Shown piece after piece: positions 25,719 through 34,666 of a stretch of DNA of 64,000 nt. This stretch comes from Terriglobia bacterium (lineage in GTDB: Bacteria; Acidobacteriota; Terriglobia; Terriglobales; Acidobacteriaceae). The position numbers and the translations under genes are program-made. Position 1 is the stretch's first letter. Every line of letters starts with the position of its first letter. Location of the stretch: the NCBI GenBank assembly GCA_032252755.1, contig JAVUPY010000064.1:1-64000 (forward strand), in the 5' to 3' direction. Below the pieces are notes generated by a model. That model saw nothing but the letters and a program-made list of their open reading frames with translations. It did not search any database and was not told where the DNA came from.

Positions 25719-28031
25719 GTGAGAATCTCTACAGGGATTACAACGCTACTCGTGTCTTTTGCCTGCGTATTCTCGCCGTTTTGCGCAGCCGCGCAGAGCA
25801 CCGAGCCACTGGCAATTGAGGACGTCCTTTCGAGCCGGGAATTTGGTCAGCTCACGATCCCAGTCTGGTCACCAGATCAAGAATGGCTGGTCTATGCGGT
25901 CAAAGATAGGAGCAGGCGGTCGGAGGCCTCCTCAAGCGATACAAAGCAGACTTCGATCTTTGCCTATTCGAAGGATTCCGACCTTTATGCGGTCAACATC
26001 CACACCGGCGACACAAAAAATCTGACTGGCGCCAAAGGAAACAACGGGTCTCCAGCGTGGTCGCCCGATGGGCATTACCTTGCATTTCTTTCCGACAGAG
26101 ACGGCAGTGGTGTTGCCAAGCTATGGCTATGGCAGCGATCCACCGGAGACCTTAAAAAGGTCTCCGACGTTTACATCCGAGCGACGGAACTTCAATGGCT
26201 GAACGGTCGAGAGATATTGGTCACTCTTGCTCCGGAGAGCACCTCCCCTGTAACTCCGAGGGAATCACCATCTGAAACGGAGATTGGGACGAACTGGCAA
26301 GAATCGACTGTCAGGGTATATCGCTCGAATGCAACGTCCTCAACGACAAGCGCAGGAACTATATCCGCACCATGGAACCTGGATGTGTATCGCAGTGATC
26401 TTGCAATCGTTGAAATTGAAACCGGTAAGATACGGAGGCTCACACACGACCAACGACTCGGAACGTACGCAATATCTCCCGACGCCTCGCGCATCGCATT
26501 TAGCAGCCCGATTCGTTTCGAAAAGGCGGGTTCGCAGCAGATACTCTGGTCCCTCTCCGTTGTCTCTGTGGCGACTGGGGAAATTCAATCCCTGGCCTCG
26601 GAGATTCGCCTCGAATATGACGGATCTCCTTTTTCATGGTCGCCCGACAGTTCCAGACTGGCGTTCCTGACCGGAGGCCCCATTGAACATAACGAAAGAG
26701 GAGACTGCTATGTTGTCGATCTGAATGAAGCAGGCTCGAAAAACCTCTCGCACTTCGAATCGCCTCCCGGTCGTGAAAAGCAACGAGCGCCACTGTGGGA
26801 TGCGACTGGAGAGTCCATCTACTTCATTCGAGACGGCGCGGTATGGAAAGTGCGGGATGGTAAGCCTGCTCAGGCGCTTCCGAGGATTAAGGACCGCCGT
26901 GTTATGGAAATCGTTGCCGGCGGCCACGAGCAGGTGTGGTCTCCGAAACCTGGCTCCATCGTCGTCCTTACTTATGACAGCTCGGCGAAGCAGTCCGGCT
27001 TCTACAGGATGAACGTGATAACTGGCGAAAGCACCAGATTGCAGGAAGATGGCCGCTGCTACAACTTCATGAACGCGGACGATCATGTCTATGCGGTATC
27101 CGGCGGGAGCAGGTTTGCTTACTTCGCCGAGGATGCCACTCATGACAGAGACTTATGGATGGCTAATGCCGACTTTCGGTCTGTCTGGCGACTGACACAT
27201 CTCAATCCTCAGCTCGACAAGTACAAAATGGGAGAAGCCAGATTAGTTGAGTGGCACAGCCTTGATGGCCACATTCTCAAAGGTGCGTTACTACTTCCGC
27301 CGACATACAGAAAGGGGGTTCGTTACCCCTTGGTCGTATGGGTTTACAGCGGAGATCGCGGATCGGAGTTTGTGAACCGCTTCGGTCTGGCCGACGCCGG
27401 ACCATTCAATCTGCAACTACTCGCAACACGAGGGTATGCGGTGCTGTTCCCAGATATTCCAGAAGATCCTATAGCGCCGATGGCGAACATCGCCAAGTGC
27501 GTATCGCCGGGGATCAACCATCTCGTGGAGACTGGTATCGCCGATCCGGACAGGGTCGGCGTCATAGGGCAGAGCTATGGCGGCTACAGCGTTCTGGCAT
27601 TGATTGCACAAACCAATCGGTTCAAGGCCGCGGTGGAAATCGACGGCGCGGGAAATCTGATCGGCGTTTACGGAGAAATGGATAAAGCCGGCGCAGCCTT
27701 CGGAGTTTCAGAACTTGAACACGGACAAGGGCGGATGGGTGGAACGCCATGGCAGTACCGCGAGCGTTATATTGAGAATTCTCCGTACTTCTATCTCGAC
27801 AGAGTTGAAACACCGCTATTAATCGTGCAGGGAGCAGCGGACACGACGACAGCACCGTTTCTCGCGGATGAACTGTTTGTAGCGCTTCGTCGTCTCGGAA
27901 AGGAGGTCGAGTACGCAAAATACGAAGGTGAGGGCCATTCGGCTGTGTACTGGAAATACTCAAATCAGGCCGACTATTGCCGTCGAATGCTGTCGTGGTT
28001 CAATCGCCACATGGGCACCGACAATAGGTGA
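25719..28031 (+). CDS. Secreted S9-family (prolyl-oligopeptidase/acylaminoacyl-peptidase type) peptidase
   Basis: This ~770-residue protein has a signal peptide (cleavage near CAAAQ), an eight-bladed propeller region with TolB-like repeats (SPAWSPDGHYLAFLSD, FSWSPDSSRLAFLTG) and a C-terminal alpha/beta hydrolase. The catalytic Ser lies in GQSYGGYS (about residue 620), Asp in VQGAADTTTAP, and His in GEGHSAVYW. Start: the GTG at 25719 has AGGTGG 6 nt upstream. Periplasmic S9 enzymes act on short or modified peptides. Lasso-peptide isopeptidases belong to this superfamily, and the gene lies next to a lasso cluster. Confidence 0.85.
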   Translation: MRISTGITTLLVSFACVFSPFCAAAQSTEPLAIEDVLSSREFGQLTIPVWSPDQEWLVYAVKDRSRRSEASSSDTKQTSIFAYSKDSDLYAVNIHTGDTKNLTGAKGNNGSPAWSPDGHYLAFLSDRDGSGVAKLWLWQRSTGDLKKVSDVYIRATELQWLNGREILVTLAPESTSPVTPRESPSETEIGTNWQESTVRVYRSNATSSTTSAGTISAPWNLDVYRSDLAIVEIETGKIRRLTHDQRLGTYAISPDASRIAFSSPIRFEKAGSQQILWSLSVVSVATGEIQSLASEIRLEYDGSPFSWSPDSSRLAFLTGGPIEHNERGDCYVVDLNEAGSKNLSHFESPPGREKQRAPLWDATGESIYFIRDGAVWKVRDGKPAQALPRIKDRRVMEIVAGGHEQVWSPKPGSIVVLTYDSSAKQSGFYRMNVITGESTRLQEDGRCYNFMNADDHVYAVSGGSRFAYFAEDATHDRDLWMANADFRSVWRLTHLNPQLDKYKMGEARLVEWHSLDGHILKGALLLPPTYRKGVRYPLVVWVYSGDRGSEFVNRFGLADAGPFNLQLLATRGYAVLFPDIPEDPIAPMANIAKCVSPGINHLVETGIADPDRVGVIGQSYGGYSVLALIAQTNRFKAAVEIDGAGNLIGVYGEMDKAGAAFGVSELEHGQGRMGGTPWQYRERYIENSPYFYLDRVETPLLIVQGAADTTTAPFLADELFVALRRLGKEVEYAKYEGEGHSAVYWKYSNQADYCRRMLSWFNRHMGTDNR

Positions 28032-28049
28032 TTTCCGGGCACAATGATC

Positions 28050-28080
28050 GGAGCGCCCACAAGAAGTGTGAGCGCCCCGG
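28050..28080. terminator. Imperfect hairpin between convergent genes
   Basis: GAGCGCCCAC and GTGTGAGCGCC can pair imperfectly around AAGAA in the ~57-bp gap between the convergent peptidase and precursor genes. It may serve as a weak bidirectional terminator. The stem contains bulges and no long T-run is visible. Confidence 0.3.
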
Positions 28081-28088
28081 TTGGTGGT

Positions 28089-28241
28089 TTACTCATCCGC
28101 TTCATATGCCATTGCGGTCAGGTAGTGGTTTGGATTGGTTGGTTCGATGCTGTCGCCGAAAACCTGCGAACCTTTCGCCGTCCGCTGAATCGTGACCAAC
28201 GCTTCCGTTGACTCCTCAATACACGGTTTCGTGTACGTCAT
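28089..28241 (-). CDS. Lasso peptide precursor (A)
   Basis: This 50-residue peptide has the lasso leader motif Y-x-x-P near its start (MTYTKPCI), bound by the RRE protein in known systems. A Thr at residue 21 would be the conserved penultimate leader residue, giving a core from Lys23 in which the first amine could close on Asp30 (an 8-residue ring, KGSQVFGD). A Gly24 start would need a 7-residue ring; an Ala22 start a 9-residue ring with Thr at -1. The core tail is Pro/Asn/Tyr-rich with an acidic end (EADE). The start overlaps the cyclase 3' end by 26 nt and has a perfect Shine-Dalgarno. It is last in the operon. Identification rests on the leader motif plus adjacent cyclase, B1 and B2 genes. 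Confidence 0.82.
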   Translation of the reverse strand: MTYTKPCIEESTEALVTIQRTAKGSQVFGDSIEPTNPNHYLTAMAYEADE

Positions 28242-30222
28242 TGTTTTCACCTCCTTTCGTCTTGGAATGCTCCTCAGCTGAGAATTCGTTCTTGCTTGCC
28301 ATTCGAGGAGAAATACGGATTACGTCCATCTGCCTACGACCGTTCTCCCCCTTGCTTTCTTGAATGAGGCCTCGCCGTCCAAGGTCCTGGAGCCAACCTT
28401 CCAGCGCTAGGGTTCGCATCAGCGGCACGAGTGGGGACTCAAACCCGCAGCTAGCTCTCTGAACCGCCTCGACCAGCTCGCTCTGAACCACGAAGCCCAA
28501 CCTTGCGCTGATCATGCCTTGATCCAAATCGATTAGCTTTCGAAAACCCACAGAGAGCGACGCGGACGGTAGTCGGGTTACGTACGCCTTCCTCTTACGC
28601 TGAAGCAAGTTGTCCGGCACAATCCCCACAAGCGCGCGTCGCATCAGGGAACGGCGTTGGCCCGGACGAACCAACTGCTCCCGGGGAATTGCGTATAGAA
28701 ATTCGAGAAGGTCCCGATCCAGGTACGGATACCGCTTGTCATACAGCGGATACCGTGGAAGCTCCTGACATCCCAGTTGCCTCCGCAGCAAATTCAGGGT
28801 ACTCATGTTTTCTTGAAAACTTGGCAGGGGACCAGTCAGCGATAGGCGCGGCTGGTAACCACTCAATGCATCTCGATGTCGGCTGACAAAATCCGGGTGG
28901 AGCCAACTCGCCTGCTGCACGTGCTCAAGGGAGCGAGCTTGAACCCGGGGGAGAAAGACTTGTACGGTCTCATAAAACAGACTGAACCATGGCCTTCTCA
29001 TCTGAAGCGCCCAACTTCGTAATTGATGAGCGAGTGCTCCGAGGTGAACTCTCGTTAGCAGATCAGCAAGTTCCGGCATTGGCGTTGGTACACCCCCGGT
29101 AACTTCATCGCCACCGATTCCTGAGAGTACGACCCTATGGCCCTGTGAGGCCATATAGGCTGCAAGATGTCTGGATGCTTCGTTCACGCTCCCGACTGTT
29201 CCTGGCGTCGGCCTAAAACAGACATCGTTCTCCTGCAACCGTGACGGCCTTTGTGCGCCTGCGTCGATATGGCATCCAGTCCGGCCGCGCTTCTCTTCAA
29301 CTATGGTGAAATACGGCCGTTCATCCCAATTCGGTTCCGAGTCGCTGAAGTATGAAAGAGTGTCCAGCCGAGGAGTTTCCGCTAATCCTCGCTCAATCAG
29401 CTCGTCAGCCATGCAAACGATGGAGGAAGAATCCAAACCGCCGCTCAACTCGGCAAGGACCGGCGCATCGGAGCGCAGACGGCGCCGAATGGATTCGCTG
29501 ACCGCTGATCGAAAATGCTCTTCATATTCGGCATCGTTCCGATAGCGAATCTTCTTTGCGCGGTTGAAATCCCAGTACCTGTGAAGCTCACACCTTCCTC
29601 GTCCCAGCCGGACGAAGCACGAGGGTGGAACAGAATGAACGCCGGCGTATGGAGTCGATTCGGCGGCAGGAAAGCTTGATAGCCAACCAGCGATGTATTC
29701 TTCGTCGAGTGCGAGATCATCGCCGATGGAGGTGAGTAATGGCTCAAGGAGGCTACTCCAGACAACATGGCTGTCGGAGACTCGGTAATAAAGTGGACGC
29801 GTCCCGACAAAGTCTTTCGCTAAGATGACCTCCCGGCTTTTTGGATCCCAAACAGAAAGAGCCCAGTCCCCGTTCAGCCTCTGGAAGCAATCCGTAGCCC
29901 AGCGATCGAAGGCAGCCGCAACAATCGAGACGTCAGCAGCATCCCTCAGAATCCCATCGCTCAACTCATGAGCAAGTTCCTTGCGATTATCGAGCCGTCC
30001 ATCCCAGGTGATGACAGATCCGGATTGCGAAACGCAGGGCTGAACTTCAAACCGAGACTCCCCGATGACGTGAAAAGCTCGATAAAGGATGTTCATGCCC
30101 CGGACGCAATACGCACCTTCGCCATCCGGACCATACGGAGACAGGAGTGATCGCATCGTCTCCATGTAGTCGGCGTCTGCCGGTACATCATCGAAATTCC
30201 ATCTTCCAAACTGGACGCTCAT
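28216..30222 (-). CDS. Lasso peptide macrolactam synthetase (asparagine-synthetase B-like cyclase)
   Basis: This ~668-residue AsnB homologue has an N-terminal class-II glutaminase-like domain (MSVQFGRWNF start; residue 2 is Ser, so the amidotransferase nucleophile Cys is absent, as in known lasso cyclases) and a C-terminal ATP-pyrophosphatase domain with ELSGGLDSSSIV. In lasso biosynthesis this enzyme adenylates the Asp/Glu side chain and joins it to the core N-terminus. The ATG at 30222 is preferred over an upstream in-frame start, and 29 bp separate it from the B2 stop. Its 3' end overlaps the precursor gene, and its last ~25 residues are not expected to be conserved. Confidence 0.92.
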   Translation of the reverse strand: MSVQFGRWNFDDVPADADYMETMRSLLSPYGPDGEGAYCVRGMNILYRAFHVIGESRFEVQPCVSQSGSVITWDGRLDNRKELAHELSDGILRDAADVSIVAAAFDRWATDCFQRLNGDWALSVWDPKSREVILAKDFVGTRPLYYRVSDSHVVWSSLLEPLLTSIGDDLALDEEYIAGWLSSFPAAESTPYAGVHSVPPSCFVRLGRGRCELHRYWDFNRAKKIRYRNDAEYEEHFRSAVSESIRRRLRSDAPVLAELSGGLDSSSIVCMADELIERGLAETPRLDTLSYFSDSEPNWDERPYFTIVEEKRGRTGCHIDAGAQRPSRLQENDVCFRPTPGTVGSVNEASRHLAAYMASQGHRVVLSGIGGDEVTGGVPTPMPELADLLTRVHLGALAHQLRSWALQMRRPWFSLFYETVQVFLPRVQARSLEHVQQASWLHPDFVSRHRDALSGYQPRLSLTGPLPSFQENMSTLNLLRRQLGCQELPRYPLYDKRYPYLDRDLLEFLYAIPREQLVRPGQRRSLMRRALVGIVPDNLLQRKRKAYVTRLPSASLSVGFRKLIDLDQGMISARLGFVVQSELVEAVQRASCGFESPLVPLMRTLALEGWLQDLGRRGLIQESKGENGRRQMDVIRISPRMASKNEFSAEEHSKTKGGENNDVHETVY
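28247..28257 (-). promoter_or_regulatory. Perfect Shine-Dalgarno of the lasso precursor
   Basis: On the minus strand this reads AAAGGAGGTGA, fully complementary to the 16S rRNA 3' end, 5 nt before the precursor ATG. It lies inside the cyclase coding sequence. It predicts much stronger translation of the precursor than of the upstream enzymes. Confidence 0.75.
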
Positions 30223-30251
30223 GGGTTGCCCCTCTCGCCGAGCCCCGATGT

Positions 30252-30623
30252 CTAGCACCTATCGAGAACCGTATATATTTCCGGCGTATACGGTTTGTCA
30301 TTGACCACTTGTCCGCCAACTTCGACCCATGCGTGTGCCCGGAGAGGAGCTTGCTGAGTACCAATGACCAGCTGGGCAGGTATGCCATAACGTTTGAGCA
30401 AACAAGCAGTGGCGGCGGATCGCTGCAGACAGAGCGCCTCTTTCCAATACCAAATGCAAGCAATGTCAATTGCCGAACAGATTCGTTCGACGACATCGGG
30501 TGCCAGTGCTCCACCCTTGCCGAGTGGATAGTCACGCACCTTTTTGTAGAGAGAGGCGAAATCTCCTCGTGCCAGATAGAGATCGAATTCAATCAGCTTC
30601 ATGTACGCTCGTAACCGAAGCAT
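30252..30623 (-). CDS. Lasso peptide leader protease B2 (transglutaminase-like)
   Basis: This ~123-residue protein has the B2 catalytic triad pattern: Cys in ALCLQRSAATACLLKR, His in LRAHAWVEVGG, Asp in VVND. It matches the lasso leader peptidase family, which removes the leader after B1 delivers the precursor. The ATG at 30623 lies 2 nt after the upstream peptidase stop; a start at 30602 is also possible. It is separate from B1, i.e. the split-B arrangement common outside proteobacteria. Confidence 0.92.
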   Translation of the reverse strand: MLRLRAYMKLIEFDLYLARGDFASLYKKVRDYPLGKGGALAPDVVERICSAIDIACIWYWKEALCLQRSAATACLLKRYGIPAQLVIGTQQAPLRAHAWVEVGGQVVNDKPYTPEIYTVLDRC

Positions 30624-30625
30624 CG

Positions 30626-32683
30626 TCACGGCCGGTCCACCTTTCTCACCTGAAGCTCCAGCTGATCGCAAAGAAACGCCATGCGGTCCGTGAGGGCTTC
30701 AATGCGTTCACTCAATGGCAGTACAGGCGAGTGGCCGCGCGAATGACGGTAGTCAAGCAGTATTGGGTACCTGGAAGAATTCGCGGCTTGCAGACGCGCG
30801 GTCATCTTTCGGGCGTGAAGAGGATTACAGTTTTGGTCGGTGTCCCCGGAAACGATTATGGTTGCGGGATAAGATGTGCCATCACGTACCTGGTGATATG
30901 GGGAGTAGCTCGCAAGCACCGCAAAGTCATCCGCATCTTCCGAGGTCCCCAGTTCGTCCTTCCAGAAACCTGCGTTATCAAATAGGTGGTAGCGGAGCAT
31001 ATCCAGCAGAGGGACCAGGCAAACCACAGCGCGAAACAGATCGGGGCGTTGCGTCATAGCCGCGCCGACCAGGAGGCCCGAGTTCGAGCCACCGAATATC
31101 GCGAGCTTACGAGGCTTGGTGCGATGCGTTTCAATCAGCCATTCCGCTGCGCATAGAAAATCGTCGAATGCCACTTGCCGGTTCCGGCGCCTGGCGGCGT
31201 CATGCCATTTGCTTCCAAATTCCGAACCGCCACGAATGCACGGAAGCGCAAACAGGCAGCCGAGCTCCAGGAGAAAGGCCACGAACACGCTGAATTCCGG
31301 CGTCATGGAAATGCCATAACCGCCGTAAGAGGTCATGATCGCAGGATGCGAACCACATTCAAGAACGTCTTGCCGCCCCACAAGAAACATCGGTATGTGC
31401 GTTCCGTCCTTCGCCTTGAACCAAACGCGCGTATGACCGTAACGTTGAGAGTCGAATGGAATGCGTCGATCTGCCCACAGCTGCAGATTGCCGTTCCGGC
31501 AGGAGTAACGATAGATTGCAATGGGTTTAGTGAACGACTCCCGTTCAAAGAACACTTCATCTCTGTCTGCGGAACCGCCGGCGAGACGAATCGTGTCGCA
31601 TTTCTCATTCGGTAATCGACCAAGTCGTTTGCCGTACGAATCGAAGATGATTATTTCTGTTGCGGCTTCTCGGATATAGGAAACAAATATTCGATTCTGA
31701 GTCGCAATCCAGCTCTGGATTCGTGACTCACACGCCGGTACCACATCGACAAAGTCAGGCTGCCGTCCCTGTTGGGAACGAATCTCGACAATCCGGAGGT
31801 TGGGTGCGTCACGGTTGGTAATCGCCAGAATTCGCCCGTCCTGCAATAACATCGGTCCAATCGTGTATTCGGCATTCTCGACCAACGGCTCCGGGGCATC
31901 TTTGCTACCCAACGGCCACAAATAGAAGTCTGTGAACATCTTTTCGAGAAATCTGTAAACCAGAAAGCCGAGCTGATGCTTCCCTGAGATCATCTGCAGC
32001 CGAATCTTCTCGCCTTCCCCAGCAAAGAAAATCTGCTCGTCGGTCTCGAAATCCATACCAAAAACATGCCGAAAGACTGCTCGATAGTATGGTCTCCGCG
32101 ACTCCGCTTGCTCATGTACGTAATAGAAACCGCGGCCATCCGACGCGAAAACGAAACCTCGCAGGAATCCGCGAGGAAGGACATCGGGAAGTGTCTTGCG
32201 GCTGCGGACATCGAGGATCTCAAACGTCCCGGTTCTCTCTCCGCCCTCTTTGACCTCATACAGAAGCAGCCGTCCATCTGGCGATATTAGAAGCGGTCTA
32301 ACCGCCGTATTTGGACCCGTTCCGCGCATCTTGGGATCAAGCAGGAGCCGGTCTTCGCCGCTCGGTCCATCACGCAGAAAGATGCTGGGTTGTTCCTCGC
32401 CTCTCGTTCGCTTGCGAAAGACATATTTGTTCACAGCTATGTGAATGGAGTCGCATGTCTCGACATCCAACAGCTTGCGGATACGCTCACGGATCGCCGC
32501 TCGGCCAGGAACTGCATCCAGATAGGAACGAGCATAAAGGTTCTGTTCCGAGAGCCATGCGCGAGTGCGCGGTGCGCCCTGGTCTTCGAGCCAGCGATAT
32601 GGATCCATTACCGCTACACCGTGCAGGAAATCTGTTATGGGCTCGACGACAGAGTGGGGCGGGCAGACTAGGAGTTGAGGCAT
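30626..32683 (-). CDS. Cytoplasmic prolyl-oligopeptidase-family (S9A) enzyme of the lasso cluster
   Basis: This 685-residue protein without a signal peptide has a standard POP start (DPYRWLEDQGAPRTRAWLSE), a beta-propeller, and a hydrolase domain with nucleophile motif GGSNSGLL (~residue 530), Asp in SGDTDQNCNPLHA and His in SRGHSPVL. POP-family enzymes in lasso clusters include isopeptidases that unlock the ring. The nucleophile elbow reads GGSNSG where POP usually has GGSNGG. The gene overlaps the kinase gene by 16 nt, so it is integral to the operon. It could instead trim the leader or tail. Confidence 0.85.
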   Translation of the reverse strand: MPQLLVCPPHSVVEPITDFLHGVAVMDPYRWLEDQGAPRTRAWLSEQNLYARSYLDAVPGRAAIRERIRKLLDVETCDSIHIAVNKYVFRKRTRGEEQPSIFLRDGPSGEDRLLLDPKMRGTGPNTAVRPLLISPDGRLLLYEVKEGGERTGTFEILDVRSRKTLPDVLPRGFLRGFVFASDGRGFYYVHEQAESRRPYYRAVFRHVFGMDFETDEQIFFAGEGEKIRLQMISGKHQLGFLVYRFLEKMFTDFYLWPLGSKDAPEPLVENAEYTIGPMLLQDGRILAITNRDAPNLRIVEIRSQQGRQPDFVDVVPACESRIQSWIATQNRIFVSYIREAATEIIIFDSYGKRLGRLPNEKCDTIRLAGGSADRDEVFFERESFTKPIAIYRYSCRNGNLQLWADRRIPFDSQRYGHTRVWFKAKDGTHIPMFLVGRQDVLECGSHPAIMTSYGGYGISMTPEFSVFVAFLLELGCLFALPCIRGGSEFGSKWHDAARRRNRQVAFDDFLCAAEWLIETHRTKPRKLAIFGGSNSGLLVGAAMTQRPDLFRAVVCLVPLLDMLRYHLFDNAGFWKDELGTSEDADDFAVLASYSPYHQVRDGTSYPATIIVSGDTDQNCNPLHARKMTARLQAANSSRYPILLDYRHSRGHSPVLPLSERIEALTDRMAFLCDQLELQVRKVDRP

Positions 32684-34098
32684 GCGCGTCTCCGTTCTTG
32701 CAGCTTCCGGCTCTCGCGGTGCATCCGGCGAATCAGGCTGCGGAAGTACCCCGCATTCTCGGAGCTGAAGACCTTTTCACGGTCGCGCCAATGGTCCATG
32801 CCAAGGGCATATGCGAAGGGAGCGAGAAGCTGTGCGATTTCCAGTCCTTCCGTGACCACGGCGACCGGGAGTATGAATTCCCATTGCTTCCTGTATCTCG
32901 TTACAAGCGTGAAATCCAGGCCACCTTCTGAGATCGCTGACTGCCGGAAATGGCCGCGAAGAAAATCGAGCGTGAGGAATGGAGGCCCCACATAGGCTTC
33001 GCCCCAATCAAGAAAGACGCAACGATCCGGCGAGACGATAATGTTATGCGGACTTATATCCAGATGTCCCAGTCCGTCAGGAATGTTGAGTTTGGGCCAA
33101 TCCGTGATGGCTTGCTTGATGCTGGCTCCGAGCGCGATCACTTCCTTCTTCGTCAGCGCTGGTGGAGAAACCTTCTCCTGCCGTTCCATCAGCTCCGCCA
33201 TGACCTCCATGAAGGCGTCGGCTTGTCTTAGCAGTTCTTCGATCCTCAGATCCCTGCATCCTGCATTCAAGAGTTCATCGATTTTTCCTCGAGACTCAAT
33301 TTGAAGCTTGGCAATTGCCTCTGCTGCCTCTTCCCACGCACTAGCACTGTCGATTTCGCTCAGTGTCAAGCCTTCGCACTCTGTCGTAAGCCAGCCATGG
33401 AGAGAAGGATGCGTTGCGATGACGCTGGGAACATAAACAGGCAGTTCTCGCGCCAGTGCGGTCGCAATTGAAACCTCTCGCACGTTCGTCTCGTCCACTG
33501 CCTTGAACCAAACAGCAGAACCGTTCGTTTCCATTCGCAATAGCGCACACATTGGGCAGGGATTGAACTGGCGAAGATCCCCACTCAACCGGAGTCCACG
33601 CGGCTCGATCTCCTTCTGCACCCAACACAGGAGGTCCTCCAACCAACCCGGCTTTCCAAATGGGCCGATCGCCCACCCTCGTGCATAGGAGCGCATCTCT
33701 CGAATAGCCGCTGAGACCGCAGAGGAATCTTCTTCATTGAAGTTTTCACTTTCGATGTGCTCGACCGGCATCCATGCGCAGTCCATGGGAGCGCAACTGA
33801 CATCCTCCCTGGCCTCCATCACCTCGTAAGTGCCAGGACTCGGATCGGATGCCGGCACCTTAATCGTGAACAGAGAATAGGCGGCGATTCCGAGTTGACT
33901 TCGTACGTCCTGATTCACACTCTCGGCTACTTGCTGTCGCCCGGAAAGGACGATTCTTGGAAGCTCTGATCGTGGCCCTCGACGGAATGTCAACAATTCC
34001 GATCCAGACCGGCGCAACAAGATCACAGGGTGGGTCACACAATTCGTGCCAGGTAGGCTCAAGCCCCGGTCGTCGCATTCTTCCGATAAGTGACTCAT
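32668..34098 (-). CDS. Aminoglycoside-phosphotransferase-like kinase of the lasso cluster
   Basis: This ~476-residue protein has a ~165-residue N-terminal beta-rich domain of uncertain nature and a C-terminal APH-like kinase: catalytic loop GHLDISPHNIIV (HxDxxxxN) and metal-binding FLDWGEAYVG. A conserved CPMCALLR lies before the kinase N-lobe. Kinases that phosphorylate the lasso peptide C-terminus are known, but those are mostly of a different (HPr-like) family, so a Ser/Thr or sugar-type modification here is inference. The start at 34098 has GGGAGAA upstream; a GTG at 34113 is possible. It is tightly coupled to B1 and POP. Confidence 0.8.
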   Translation of the reverse strand: MSHLSEECDDRGLSLPGTNCVTHPVILLRRSGSELLTFRRGPRSELPRIVLSGRQQVAESVNQDVRSQLGIAAYSLFTIKVPASDPSPGTYEVMEAREDVSCAPMDCAWMPVEHIESENFNEEDSSAVSAAIREMRSYARGWAIGPFGKPGWLEDLLCWVQKEIEPRGLRLSGDLRQFNPCPMCALLRMETNGSAVWFKAVDETNVREVSIATALARELPVYVPSVIATHPSLHGWLTTECEGLTLSEIDSASAWEEAAEAIAKLQIESRGKIDELLNAGCRDLRIEELLRQADAFMEVMAELMERQEKVSPPALTKKEVIALGASIKQAITDWPKLNIPDGLGHLDISPHNIIVSPDRCVFLDWGEAYVGPPFLTLDFLRGHFRQSAISEGGLDFTLVTRYRKQWEFILPVAVVTEGLEIAQLLAPFAYALGMDHWRDREKVFSSENAGYFRSLIRRMHRESRKLQERRRACLNS

Positions 34099-34119
34099 CG
34101 ACGGTTCTCCCACCCGCTC

Positions 34120-34422
34120 TCAAAGAAGCAAGTGTTGCTGCTTCAACAATCCTAGAAACTTAACAAGATCGTTCTCGACCGTTTCTCGTGAGACTCCCCA
34201 GTCTTCGCTGATCCTGGTGGCAATCTGCGATTCGCTCTGTCCTTCGCGTAGCCATTCGAAAATCAAGGCACCCGTCGAATTTAAACGAAGGAGCTTGCCC
34301 CGCTCGAGATCGAGCAAAACCCCACCATCATCATTTCGTGTGCTGCGAACGCCGCCTGGAACTCGATACATGATTCGCTCAGCCTTTAGCGCCGGATGCT
34401 TTCCCACGGGCCAATGTGCCAT
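34120..34422 (-). CDS. Lasso peptide RRE protein B1 (PqqD-like)
   Basis: This 100-residue protein carries the PqqD/RRE fold: GGVLLDLERGKLLRLNSTGA, then a helix IFEWLREGQSESQI and a winged-helix-like end (VSRETVENDLVKFLGLL). It binds the YxxP leader motif and brings the precursor to B2. It ends 22 nt before the kinase ATG at 34098. The ATG at 34422 has a weak ribosome-binding site. Confidence 0.9.
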   Translation of the reverse strand: MAHWPVGKHPALKAERIMYRVPGGVRSTRNDDGGVLLDLERGKLLRLNSTGALIFEWLREGQSESQIATRISEDWGVSRETVENDLVKFLGLLKQQHLLL

Positions 34423-34666
34423 TTAAGTGGACTGAAGAGCTACAGGGTGTGAAGTTTGTTCGCGAATGCGCCGACTGGGAAGGAATCTGGGTATGGATCA
34501 ACAATATGTATAGCTTTGTTCGCGATTAAAACAACGAGCGACGTTCGCATTCTCTACATGATGTGCTTCAACGCAACCACATAGTACGCGTCGGTGCTGA
34601 GAGAGCCGGGACTTTCTCTTCCCTAAGAATATAGATGGAGGGGTTTCTCTTCTGAGCGGCTCTTGG

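Noticed and set aside
34440-34550. 36-residue minus-strand ORF between B1 and the exporter, considered as a second lasso precursor
   Set aside because: Lacks the YxxP leader motif, a leader Thr and an acidic ring residue at position 7-9 after a plausible start.
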